From: Arcobacter sp.
GTDB lineage: Bacteria > Campylobacterota > Campylobacteria > Campylobacterales > Arcobacteraceae
DNA length: 15,075 nucleotides
Direction: 5' to 3'
Assembly: GCA_016744485.1 (NCBI GenBank)
Contig: JADGEG010000029.1
Location: forward strand, 1-15,075
The translations under genes were made by a program, and so were the position numbers. The notes under the pieces are model-generated. The model was not told where the DNA came from and made no database searches. It was given only the letters and a program-made list of their open reading frames with translations. Positions 7,201 to 14,660 of this stretch are shown one piece after another (within the stretch, counting starts at the first letter, position 1; each line of letters starts with the position of its first letter).

Positions 7201-8142
7201 TTAAAGTTTTAAAATAAACGCACTTGAGACATTTAACTTTCGTTTGATTTTAGAACTTTCTAAAGAAGCTTTATTTTGTGAACTATAAGGGCCAATTAAA
7301 AGCTTATAAAAAGTTTTATTTTTTATATAAACCTTATGTATTTTATATTTAAATCCCAATTTGATTATATTGTTTAAATACTTTTTATTTGGTATTTTAG
7401 AAAAAGCTCCAATTTGAACAAAAATATTTTTTTGTATTTTATTTTTTGTTTTAGTGTTATTTTTATTTAATATTTTTGGTTCATATTTAGTAGTTTTTTT
7501 CTTTGGCCAAATATTTTTATTAATACTTTTTTTAGCATTATTTGTTTTTTTGACAATTTCTTTTTTCTTTTTTGGAATTTCTTTTTTCTTTTTCAAAATT
7601 TTATTTTGTATTTTTTTAATATTAGCAGTATTAATTTTTTCTAGCTTACCTTCTGTTTTTTCAAGATTAGGAATTTTCTTTTTCTTTTCGATATTTTTAA
7701 TTGTTTGTTCCATTATTTTTTGATATTCATCTTCTATATTTTCACTGTCAATAATTTTTTGTTTTATTTTTTCTTCTTTTTGATCTATAAAAGAATCATC
7801 ATTTTTATCATCATTTGTTAATAAACGAATACTAATTATTGTTAATAAAAATAAAATAATTAGAAGTAAACCTAAAAAAAGGTACTTTTTTTTATCACTT
7901 TTTGTAGCAGATTGATCAAGTAGTAAATTGTTTAGTTTTTGCTCAGTATTTTTTGTTTTCGATTTAGGCTTATCATATTCTTTACTAGAATTAATATGGT
8001 TTTCAACCTCTTCAAGTTGATGAAGCTTGTCTTCTAAGTCATTTTTTTCTTGTTTAATTTGAACTTTTTTAATAAACTCTTCACCTTTAATTTCCAAAAC
8101 TATACCTTTAAATAATACTTTACTAAAGGAAAGTATATCCAT
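7201..8142 (-). CDS. SPOR-domain membrane protein with lysine-rich linker
   Basis: This is a single-pass inner-membrane protein with a cytoplasmic N-terminus (1-86, charged, partly coiled-coil-like near 30-50) and one membrane helix at about 87-108. A long lysine/asparagine/isoleucine-rich periplasmic linker (about 110-240) leads to a C-terminal SPOR domain (about 242-313), beginning NIFVQIGAFSK and containing FYKLLIGPYSS. SPOR domains bind denuded peptidoglycan glycans, usually at the division septum (DedD, FtsN, DamX types), so a role in cell division or wall remodelling is likely. The linker has runs such as KKKK and is low in complexity. The ATG has AGGA five bases upstream; the gene sits 17 bases after glyA and 12 before trpE, suggesting one transcript. 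It is not assignable to a named SPOR protein. Confidence 0.85.
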   Translation of the reverse strand: MDILSFSKVLFKGIVLEIKGEEFIKKVQIKQEKNDLEDKLHQLEEVENHINSSKEYDKPKSKTKNTEQKLNNLLLDQSATKSDKKKYLFLGLLLIILFLLTIISIRLLTNDDKNDDSFIDQKEEKIKQKIIDSENIEDEYQKIMEQTIKNIEKKKKIPNLEKTEGKLEKINTANIKKIQNKILKKKKEIPKKKKEIVKKTNNAKKSINKNIWPKKKTTKYEPKILNKNNTKTKNKIQKNIFVQIGAFSKIPNKKYLNNIIKLGFKYKIHKVYIKNKTFYKLLIGPYSSQNKASLESSKIKRKLNVSSAFILKL

Positions 8143-8159
8143 ACTTTCCTTTTATAGTA

Positions 8160-9422
8160 TTAATATGTTGATTTATTATAGATTATAAAATCTTGAGCTA
8201 AAACTTTTAACTCTTTTTTTATTGCTTCTTGGAGTCTAGTATTATCAATATCATCTAATATATCACAAATTTTATTTGCAATGATTTCAAATTCTTTTTC
8301 TTTCATACCCCTTGCTGTTAAGGCTGGACTACCAATTCGAATACCAGAAGTCACAAAAGGAGATCTCGTTTCTCCTGGAACTGTATTCATATTAACAGTA
8401 ATTCCAGCATTTCCTAAAGCACTATCAGCTTGTTTACCTGAAAAGTCTTTATTTAAAAAAGACACTAAAATTAAATGATTATCACTTCCTCCAGAAACTA
8501 TATCATATCCTCTTTGCATTAATACATCTGCTAATACTTTTGTATTATTTATTACTTGTTGTGCATACTTTTTCCAAGCAGGATCTAAAATTTCTTTAAA
8601 AGCAACTGCTTTTGCAGCAATTATATGAATAAGTGGTCCACCTTGAAGTCCTGGAAAAATTGCTGAATTTATTTTTTTAGAAATATCTTCATCATTTGTC
8701 ATAATCATTCCACCTCTTGGACCTCTTAAAGTCTTATGAGTTGTTGTCGTAACTACATGAGCATGAGGAAAAGGTGAAACATGCAAATCAGCTGCAACAA
8801 GTCCAGCAATATGAGCGATATCTGCAAATAAAATAGCTCCTACTTCATTGGCAATTTCTCTAAATTTTTTAAAATCAATTTCTCTTGCATATGCACTTGC
8901 TCCACAAACAATGATTTTAGGTCTTACAATTTTAGCAATTTCTAAGACTTTATCATAATTTATTCTTCCATCAAGTTCAACCCCATAATAAAAAGCAGAG
9001 TAATTTTTACCAGAAAAAGATGGTTTACTTCCATGAGTTAAATGTCCACCATGAGATAAATCCATACCTAATATTTTATCACCTGCTTTTAATAATGCCG
9101 CATAAACTGCACCATTTGCTTGACTTCCTGAGTGTGGTTGTACATTTGCATAAGTACATTTAAAAATTTCACAAGCACGATCAATTGCAAGTTGTTCAAC
9201 TTTATCAGCTTCCTCACAACCTCCATAATATCTTTTAGCTGGATAACCCTCAGCATATTTATTTGTAAAAACTGAACCCATAGCTTGCATAATAGCAGGT
9301 GAAGTGAAGTTTTCACTTGCAATCATCTCTAAGTGATCACTTTGTCGATCTAATTCATTTTCTAAAATATCAAAAATTTCTTTATCTGATTCTTGTAAAT
9401 TCTTACTTGTAATATAGCTCAT
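8160..9422 (-). CDS. glyA: Serine hydroxymethyltransferase
   Basis: GlyA interconverts serine and glycine with tetrahydrofolate, supplying one-carbon units; it is cytoplasmic and PLP-dependent. The PLP lysine is K230 in TTTTHKTLRGPRGG. D201 and H204 in FADIAHIAG are the conserved cofactor contacts, and LEMIASENF and KYAEGYPAKRYYGG are family signatures. At 420 aa the length is standard. The ATG has a strong AGGAG. A 145-base gap separates it from lysS upstream and contains its own probable promoter (9505-9510). No glycine riboswitch is recognisable in that gap. The next gene (SPOR) begins 17 bases after its stop. Confidence 0.98.
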   Translation of the reverse strand: MSYITSKNLQESDKEIFDILENELDRQSDHLEMIASENFTSPAIMQAMGSVFTNKYAEGYPAKRYYGGCEEADKVEQLAIDRACEIFKCTYANVQPHSGSQANGAVYAALLKAGDKILGMDLSHGGHLTHGSKPSFSGKNYSAFYYGVELDGRINYDKVLEIAKIVRPKIIVCGASAYAREIDFKKFREIANEVGAILFADIAHIAGLVAADLHVSPFPHAHVVTTTTHKTLRGPRGGMIMTNDEDISKKINSAIFPGLQGGPLIHIIAAKAVAFKEILDPAWKKYAQQVINNTKVLADVLMQRGYDIVSGGSDNHLILVSFLNKDFSGKQADSALGNAGITVNMNTVPGETRSPFVTSGIRIGSPALTARGMKEKEFEIIANKICDILDDIDNTRLQEAIKKELKVLAQDFIIYNKSTY

Positions 9423-9504
9423 GTATTTCTCCTCTTAAATTTTAAATTAACTTTATTTAAAACATCAAATAAAGCAACATAGTACTTCAAACCTTTATTG
9501 ATAT

Positions 9505-9510
9505 ATTATA
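9505..9510 (-). promoter_or_regulatory. Candidate -10 box for glyA
   Basis: A perfect TATAAT on the minus strand lies in the lysS-glyA gap, preceded by T-rich sequence. Transcription from about 9498 would give a leader of about 75 bases. The G normally found two bases upstream of the box is absent, so this is a weaker call than the nth and ispG promoters. Confidence 0.4.
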
Positions 9511-9567
9511 ATTTATAAAAGTGGAAAAATAATATCACTTTACTTAAAACTATAAAAATATTCAGCA

Positions 9568-11082
9568 TTATTCCTGTTCATGTAAATTTATTTCGTGTTT
9601 AATTAGTTTCATTGCTGGAAATAATAAAACATCTCTAATTGAATGTTGGTTTGTTAATAACATAACTAGTCTATCAATTCCTATACCTTGACCAGCTGTT
9701 GGTGCCATACCATAAGATAAAGCATTGACAAAGTCTTCATCCATTTCGTGTGCTTCATCATCTCCTCCAGCTTCTTTATTCTCACCTTGAGCTTCAAATC
9801 TTAGAAGCTGATCAAGAGGATCGTTTAACTCTGAAAAAGCATTCGCAATTTCTCTTCCTGCAACAAATAATTCAAATCTTTGTGTCAAATGTGTTTGTTC
9901 ATCATCTCTTCTTGCAAGTGGTGAAATTTCAACAGGATAATGAGTAATAAAAGTAGGATCAATTAGCTTTTCTTCAACAAATCCATCAAATAACTCACCT
10001 TGTAATTGTCCTAAGTTCATATTTTCATTGACATCTATTTTATTTTCTTTTAAATAGCTTATGATTTTTTCTTTATTTTTAACTATATCAGAAGGAACAT
10101 TTCCAATTATACTTAAGGAATCAATTAAAGTTATTTGACTAAATTTTGTAAAGTCTACTTTAAATTCTCCGTAAGGCAAAGTTGTTGGTAAGTCTAAATG
10201 TTCAAACAGATATTCAAAATATTCTTGTGTTAAGATAATTAAATCTTTATATGTTTTATATGCCCAGTAAAATTCAATAGATGTAAACTCAGGATTATGT
10301 GTTGCGTCCATTCCTTCATTTCTAAAGCATCTATTTATTTCAAATACTGCTTCAAAACCACCTACAATTAGTCTTTTTAGATATAACTCAGGTGCAATTC
10401 TTAAGTATCTATCAACTCCTAAAGCATTATGATGTGTTACAAAAGGTTTAGCATTTGCTCCTCCTGCAATAGGATGCATCATAGGAGTTTCAACTTCTAA
10501 AAACCCTTTATTTTCAAAAAACCTTCTAGTTAATGAGATAACTTTTGATCTAATATGAAATGTTTTGCGAACTTCACTATTCATAATAAGGTCTAAGTAT
10601 CTTTGTCTATATCTTAATTCTTTATCTTGTATTCCATGATATTTTTCAGGAAGTGGAGAAATAGCTTTTGTTAAAATTTTTAAATCATGCACATGAAGTG
10701 ATAATTCACCTTTTTGTGTAATAAAAGGATAACCTCCAACTTCTACAATATCACCAACTTCAATATTTTTTTTAAAAATTGTATTATAAAAGTCTTCTTT
10801 TAAATTATCTCTTGCTACATAAATTTGTAAAAGTCCAGATTCATCTTCAATTTTTAAAAAACTAGCTTTTCCCATGAGTCTAAAAAACTTTATTCTTCCT
10901 GCAAGAATATAGTGTCTATTTTTGTCTCTTTTTTCTTGTGTTTGGAAAAGATCGCTATTTACATTTATATATTTTGAAATACTTGTATTTCTTTTGCTAT
11001 CATTTGAATAAGGATTTATTCCTAAATCTTTTAATTTTTGTGCTTTTTCTATTCTTTGTTGTATATATTTATTTTCAAACAA
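9568..11082 (-). CDS. lysS: Lysyl-tRNA synthetase, class II
   Basis: LysS charges tRNA-Lys with lysine. It has an N-terminal OB-fold anticodon-binding domain (about 58-140) and a class II catalytic core. Motif 1 covers about 183-204, motif 2 is EINRCFRNEGMDATHNPEFT (248-267), and motif 3 is GIGIDRLVMLLT near the C-terminus. At 504 aa the length matches bacterial LysS. The start codon is TTG, with AAGGA about ten bases upstream; no ATG nearby gives a better N-terminus. It follows the CvpA-like gene by 17 bases and is probably transcribed with it. Confidence 0.97.
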   Translation of the reverse strand: MFENKYIQQRIEKAQKLKDLGINPYSNDSKRNTSISKYINVNSDLFQTQEKRDKNRHYILAGRIKFFRLMGKASFLKIEDESGLLQIYVARDNLKEDFYNTIFKKNIEVGDIVEVGGYPFITQKGELSLHVHDLKILTKAISPLPEKYHGIQDKELRYRQRYLDLIMNSEVRKTFHIRSKVISLTRRFFENKGFLEVETPMMHPIAGGANAKPFVTHHNALGVDRYLRIAPELYLKRLIVGGFEAVFEINRCFRNEGMDATHNPEFTSIEFYWAYKTYKDLIILTQEYFEYLFEHLDLPTTLPYGEFKVDFTKFSQITLIDSLSIIGNVPSDIVKNKEKIISYLKENKIDVNENMNLGQLQGELFDGFVEEKLIDPTFITHYPVEISPLARRDDEQTHLTQRFELFVAGREIANAFSELNDPLDQLLRFEAQGENKEAGGDDEAHEMDEDFVNALSYGMAPTAGQGIGIDRLVMLLTNQHSIRDVLLFPAMKLIKHEINLHEQE

Positions 11083-11099
11083 TCTTATTTTCCTTATTG

Positions 11100-11690
11100 T
11101 TATTCATCATTCAAGTTTTCTATAATACCAGAAGATTCTTTTTTTTGTTCGCTTGAATCGTTATTATAATTATTTATTTTTTTTTCAACACTACTCATTA
11201 ATTGTGTAGTATCTATTTGAACTATATAAGCTCCAGTTTCTAATAAATAAGGATATAAAAATGAATTTTCTCCTTTTTCTTTCATAAGTTTTTCTATTGT
11301 TTTAATTTGTGTTAAACCATAAGTAATAACAGCAAAAAATAAGAATATTTTTGCACTACTAAAAGCACAACCAAGTACTCTATCAATCGTACTTAACCCA
11401 CTAAGTTGGAATAATTTGTTTATAAATGTTCCAAGCATATAAGCAATGATCCAAAATCCAATAAATCCAAGTATAAAACCTAATAAACTAATTGTATGTT
11501 TATTTTCTAATGCTAATATTGGAGCTATAAGTTCGCCTAATTGTGTAGCAAATCTTGATGAAACAAAAATACCACCAACTAAACCTATTAAAGAAAACAC
11601 TTCTTTTATAAAACCTGAAAGAAGACCTTTTAATCCCAAAAAAACAGTAAGAGATATTACAACAACATCAAATATATTTAATGACTCCAT
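11100..11690 (-). CDS. CvpA-family membrane protein
   Basis: This is an inner-membrane protein of 196 aa with four predicted helices (about 5-22, 30-47, 67-90 and 108-128) and a hydrophilic, asparagine/serine/glutamate-rich tail. The opening NIFDVVVISLTVFLGLKGLLSGFIKE fits the CvpA family (colicin V production protein), whose members affect envelope integrity and colicin V export; their molecular activity is not well defined. The ATG has a strong AAGGAG. It is first in a probable operon with lysS and has its own promoter (TATAAT at 11727-11732), divergent from ispG. Confidence 0.8.
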   Translation of the reverse strand: MESLNIFDVVVISLTVFLGLKGLLSGFIKEVFSLIGLVGGIFVSSRFATQLGELIAPILALENKHTISLLGFILGFIGFWIIAYMLGTFINKLFQLSGLSTIDRVLGCAFSSAKIFLFFAVITYGLTQIKTIEKLMKEKGENSFLYPYLLETGAYIVQIDTTQLMSSVEKKINNYNNDSSEQKKESSGIIENLNDE

Positions 11691-11726
11691 CTTCGCTCTC
11701 CTTATAATTGATGCACATCATATCTA

Positions 11727-11732
11727 ATTATA
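11727..11732 (-). promoter_or_regulatory. Promoter -10 box for cvpA-lysS
   Basis: A perfect TATAAT on the minus strand lies 36 bases before the cvpA-like ATG, in the divergent gap with ispG. The predicted start near 11720 gives a leader of about 30 bases containing AAGGAG. No convincing -35 box is seen, as is common in Campylobacterota. Confidence 0.5.
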
Positions 11733-11776
11733 TTGAAATAAAAGTTTAATGAGAAATTTTATTAAAGATTAATATT

Positions 11777-11789
11777 TTTTTGCTACAAT
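11777..11789 (+). promoter_or_regulatory. Promoter of ispG-dnaB(-acpS), T-run plus extended -10
   Basis: TTTTTTTGCTACAAT is a run of T residues, then TG, one base and the -10 hexamer TACAAT (11784-11789). This matches the -16/-10 arrangement described for Campylobacter and Helicobacter sigma-70 promoters. The ispG ATG starts only six bases after the hexamer, right where transcription should begin. Confidence 0.65.
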
Positions 11790-11794
11790 TTGCT

Positions 11795-12865
11795 ATGATA
11801 AAAAGATATCCAACTAAAACTATACATGTAGGGAATGTTCCTATTGGTGGCACTTCTGCTGTTTCTGTGCAGTCTATGACTTATACAAAAACTAGTGATA
11901 TTCAAGCAACAGTTGAACAAATAAAACTTTTGCATTTTGCAGGTGCCAATATAGTACGATTAGCTGTTCCTGATGTTCAAGCTGCGAATGCTTTAGAAGA
12001 AATTAAAAAACAAGTGTCTTTACCTATTGTTGCAGATATTCATTTTAATTATAAACTTGCATTAATAGCTGCTAAAAGTGTCGATTGTATTAGAATAAAT
12101 CCTGGAAATATTGGTGATAAACAAAGAGTTAAAGAAGTTGTGAAAGCTTGTCAAGAACGAAGTCTTCCTATTAGAATTGGTGTAAATTCAGGTTCACTTG
12201 AAAAACAATTTGAAAATAAATATGGTCAAACTTCGGAAGGTATGGTAGCAAGTGCTGATTATAATATAAAATTTTTAGAAGATTTAGGTTTTGATGATAT
12301 TAAAGTTTCTTTAAAAGCTAGTGATGTTCAAAGAACAGTACAAGCGTATAGAGATTTAAGACCTATGAATAATTATCCTTTTCATTTAGGAGTAACTGAA
12401 GCTGGAACACTTTTTCATAGTACTATTAAATCTTCAATTGCTTTAGGAGCTTTACTATTAGATGGTATTGGAGATACTATGCGTATTTCTATAACTGGAG
12501 AGTTAGAAAAAGAAATTGAAGTTGGACGCGCAATATTAAAAGATGTCGGTTTGCTAAAAGAGGGATTAAATATAATATCTTGTCCAACTTGTGGAAGAAT
12601 AGAAGCAAATTTAGTTGAAGCAGTAAAAGAAGTTGAAGAAAAAACAAAACATATAAAAGTACCTTTAGATGTCTCTGTTATGGGTTGTGTTGTAAATGCT
12701 TTAGGTGAAGCCAAAAATGCTGATGTTGCTATTGCTTATGGCAAAGGATCTGGACTTATTATTAAAAAAGGTGAAACAATAGCTAAATTACCTACAGAAG
12801 AACTACTTGATAGGTTTTTAAAAGAAGTTGAAGAAGAAGCTAAAATAAGAGAAAAAAATGGATAG
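11795..12865 (+). CDS. ispG: 4-hydroxy-3-methylbut-2-enyl diphosphate synthase
   Basis: IspG (GcpE) is the [4Fe-4S] enzyme that reduces methylerythritol cyclodiphosphate to HMBPP, the second-last step of the MEP isoprenoid pathway. The cluster ligands are C263 and C266 (SCPTCGR), C298 (VMGCVVN) and E305, with the same spacing as E. coli IspG C270, C273, C305 and E312. The N-terminal TIM-barrel domain is intact (VADIHFNYKLAL, RINPGNIG). I start at ATG 11795 (356 aa, MIKRYPTKTI). The upstream TTG at 11780 lies inside the promoter T-run and would add only five residues. There is no Shine-Dalgarno site, in keeping with a leaderless mRNA. The end overlaps dnaB by 8 bases. Confidence 0.96.
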   Translation: MIKRYPTKTIHVGNVPIGGTSAVSVQSMTYTKTSDIQATVEQIKLLHFAGANIVRLAVPDVQAANALEEIKKQVSLPIVADIHFNYKLALIAAKSVDCIRINPGNIGDKQRVKEVVKACQERSLPIRIGVNSGSLEKQFENKYGQTSEGMVASADYNIKFLEDLGFDDIKVSLKASDVQRTVQAYRDLRPMNNYPFHLGVTEAGTLFHSTIKSSIALGALLLDGIGDTMRISITGELEKEIEVGRAILKDVGLLKEGLNIISCPTCGRIEANLVEAVKEVEEKTKHIKVPLDVSVMGCVVNALGEAKNADVAIAYGKGSGLIIKKGETIAKLPTEELLDRFLKEVEEEAKIREKNG

Positions 12866-14294
12866 TATTTATAGAGTAAATATAGAAAGAGCAGTATTAA
12901 GCTCAATACTATTTAATCCTGAAGAATTTGAAAATATTATAGAAGTTTTAAAAGCTAAAGATTTTTATCTTCTTGCTCATCAAAAAATATTTGAAGTTAT
13001 GATTTCATTATATAATGATGACTTACCTCTTGATGAAGAATTTATTAGAAAAAAAATCAATACAAAAGATCTTGATGATTCTATTTTAATAGAAATACTC
13101 TTAGCAAATCCAATCACAAACACAAGTGCCTATGTAAAAGAGATTAAAGATGCATCTATTAAAAGAGAGCTTTCTACATTAGCTAGTACGATTAAAAAAG
13201 TTTCAATAGAAGAAGATATAAGTGCAAATGAAGCCTTAGATACAGTACAAGGTGAATTATATAAAATATCAACTAACTCTATTAACTCAGAGTTAAAAGA
13301 TATGGTGCAAATCACAGATGATACTTTATCATATATTAAAAAGATGAAAGAATTAGGAAATAAACATCTAATTGGTGAAACCACAGGTTTTTATAATCTT
13401 GATAAAAAAACTACAGGTTTTAATGCTGGTGATTTAGTTATTATTGCGGCAAGGCCAGCTATGGGGAAAACTGCACTTGTTTTAAATATGGCTTTAAAGA
13501 ATATAGAATTAAATAAAGGTGTAGTTTTATTCTCTCTTGAAATGCCATCTGAACAATTGATGCTAAGACTACTATCAGCAAAAACATCTATTCCTTTACA
13601 AGGTTTAAGAAAAGGAGATTTAAATGATGATGAGTGGTCAAGATTAACAAATGCTTTTGATGACTTAAGCACTAAAAAACTTTTTGTTGATGATGGAGGA
13701 AGTTTAAATATCAATCAACTACGCTCACGTGTACGAAAACTAGCACAAAATGAAGACAATAATATTTCCATGGTTATAATTGATTATTTACAGCTAATGC
13801 AAGGAACTGGAAATAAAGACAGACATCAAGAAGTATCTGATATTTCAAGAGGATTAAAACTATTAGCACGAGAAATGAAAATACCTGTAATTGCCTTATC
13901 TCAATTAAACAGAGGATTAGAAAGTAGACCAGATAAAAGACCCATGTTAAGTGATTTAAGAGAATCTGGCTCTATTGAACAAGATGCGGATATTATTATG
14001 TTTGTATATAGAGATGATGTATATAAAGAAAGAGATGAAGCTAGAAAAGAAAAAGAAGCCAAAGATAAAGGAGATGACTATAAGTCAAAATTTTTACACA
14101 AAGCAGTAGAAGAAGCTGAAATTATAATCGGGAAACAAAGAAATGGACCAATAGGAACTGTAAAATTAGACTTTCAAAAAAATCTTACAAAATTTGTTGA
14201 TAAAGAAAATGATTCAAGTGCTCCAATAGAAACCATATACGAGAGCGTTGCTGATACTAATAAAGAAACACATATGGAAATGCCAGGTATATAA
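12858..14294 (+). CDS. dnaB: Replicative DNA helicase
   Basis: DnaB is the hexameric 5'-3' helicase of the replication fork. The N-terminal primase-interacting domain (about 1-100) is joined by a linker to the RecA-like motor. Walker A is ARPAMGKTA (198-206, K204), the catalytic glutamate is E228 in SLEMP, Walker B is VIIDYLQLM (306-314), SDLRESGSIEQDADII covers 365-380, and the arginine-finger region is KQRNGPIG (426-433). At 478 aa the length is normal. Between FVYRDD and the arginine finger there is a strongly charged insert (about 389-419, rich in K, E, R and D) longer than in E. coli. The ATG lies inside the last codons of ispG, so translation is probably coupled. Confidence 0.98.
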   Translation: MDSIYRVNIERAVLSSILFNPEEFENIIEVLKAKDFYLLAHQKIFEVMISLYNDDLPLDEEFIRKKINTKDLDDSILIEILLANPITNTSAYVKEIKDASIKRELSTLASTIKKVSIEEDISANEALDTVQGELYKISTNSINSELKDMVQITDDTLSYIKKMKELGNKHLIGETTGFYNLDKKTTGFNAGDLVIIAARPAMGKTALVLNMALKNIELNKGVVLFSLEMPSEQLMLRLLSAKTSIPLQGLRKGDLNDDEWSRLTNAFDDLSTKKLFVDDGGSLNINQLRSRVRKLAQNEDNNISMVIIDYLQLMQGTGNKDRHQEVSDISRGLKLLAREMKIPVIALSQLNRGLESRPDKRPMLSDLRESGSIEQDADIIMFVYRDDVYKERDEARKEKEAKDKGDDYKSKFLHKAVEEAEIIIGKQRNGPIGTVKLDFQKNLTKFVDKENDSSAPIETIYESVADTNKETHMEMPGI

Positions 14295-14312
14295 CAATAA
14301 ATAGGTTGATTA

Positions 14313-14660
14313 ATGATAGGTATAGATATAGTTAGAATTGAAAGAATTATAAATATGAATCAAAAATTTGGTGCAAAAGCATATGAAAGGTTTTTAGATA
14401 AAGAAGAAATAATTTTAATCAAATCACCTCAAACAGCAGCTGGTTTTTGGGCTGCAAAAGAAGCTGCTAGTAAAGCAATAGGTACAGGAATAGGAAAAAA
14501 ATGTAGCTTTTTTGATATAAAAATAAAAAAAGACAAAAATAATGCTCCTTGCTTAAAATATAAAAAAAAACTTAGAAAAAAATATAATATCAAGAAATCT
14601 TATCTTTCTATATCTCATGATGGTGGATTTGCTATTGCAGTTGTAGTAAATAGTTTATAA
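14313..14660 (+). CDS. acpS: Holo-[acyl-carrier-protein] synthase
   Basis: AcpS transfers the 4'-phosphopantetheine arm of coenzyme A to a serine of acyl carrier protein, activating it for fatty acid synthesis. The Mg2+-binding residues are D5 in GIDIV and E50 in FWAAKEAASKAIGTG, the two family signatures. At 115 aa it is slightly shorter than E. coli AcpS (126). It follows dnaB by 18 bases in the same direction and may share the ispG promoter; the site before its ATG (AGG, about seven bases upstream) is weak. Its stop TAA abuts the stop of the convergent gene within the hexamer TTATAA. Confidence 0.96.
   Translation: MIGIDIVRIERIINMNQKFGAKAYERFLDKEEIILIKSPQTAAGFWAAKEAASKAIGTGIGKKCSFFDIKIKKDKNNAPCLKYKKKLRKKYNIKKSYLSISHDGGFAIAVVVNSL

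Noticed and set aside
7454..7723. Plus-strand 89-residue hydrophobic frame opposite the SPOR gene
   Set aside because: It is the antisense shadow of the lysine-rich linker (AAA/AAG codons read as TTT/CTT give F and L runs); no ribosome binding site or recognisable protein features.
9518..9541. Hairpin AAAGTG...CACTTT in the lysS-glyA gap as a terminator
   Set aside because: Only six base pairs with a 12-base loop, and a T tract interrupted after four; too weak to call.
9423..9567. Glycine riboswitch before glyA
   Set aside because: The 145-base gap is almost all A and T and lacks the conserved G-rich elements of the glycine aptamer.
12415..13714. Minus-strand frames of 99, 84 and 107 residues inside ispG and dnaB
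   Set aside because: They are antisense to strongly conserved enzymes and resemble nothing known; treated as shadows.
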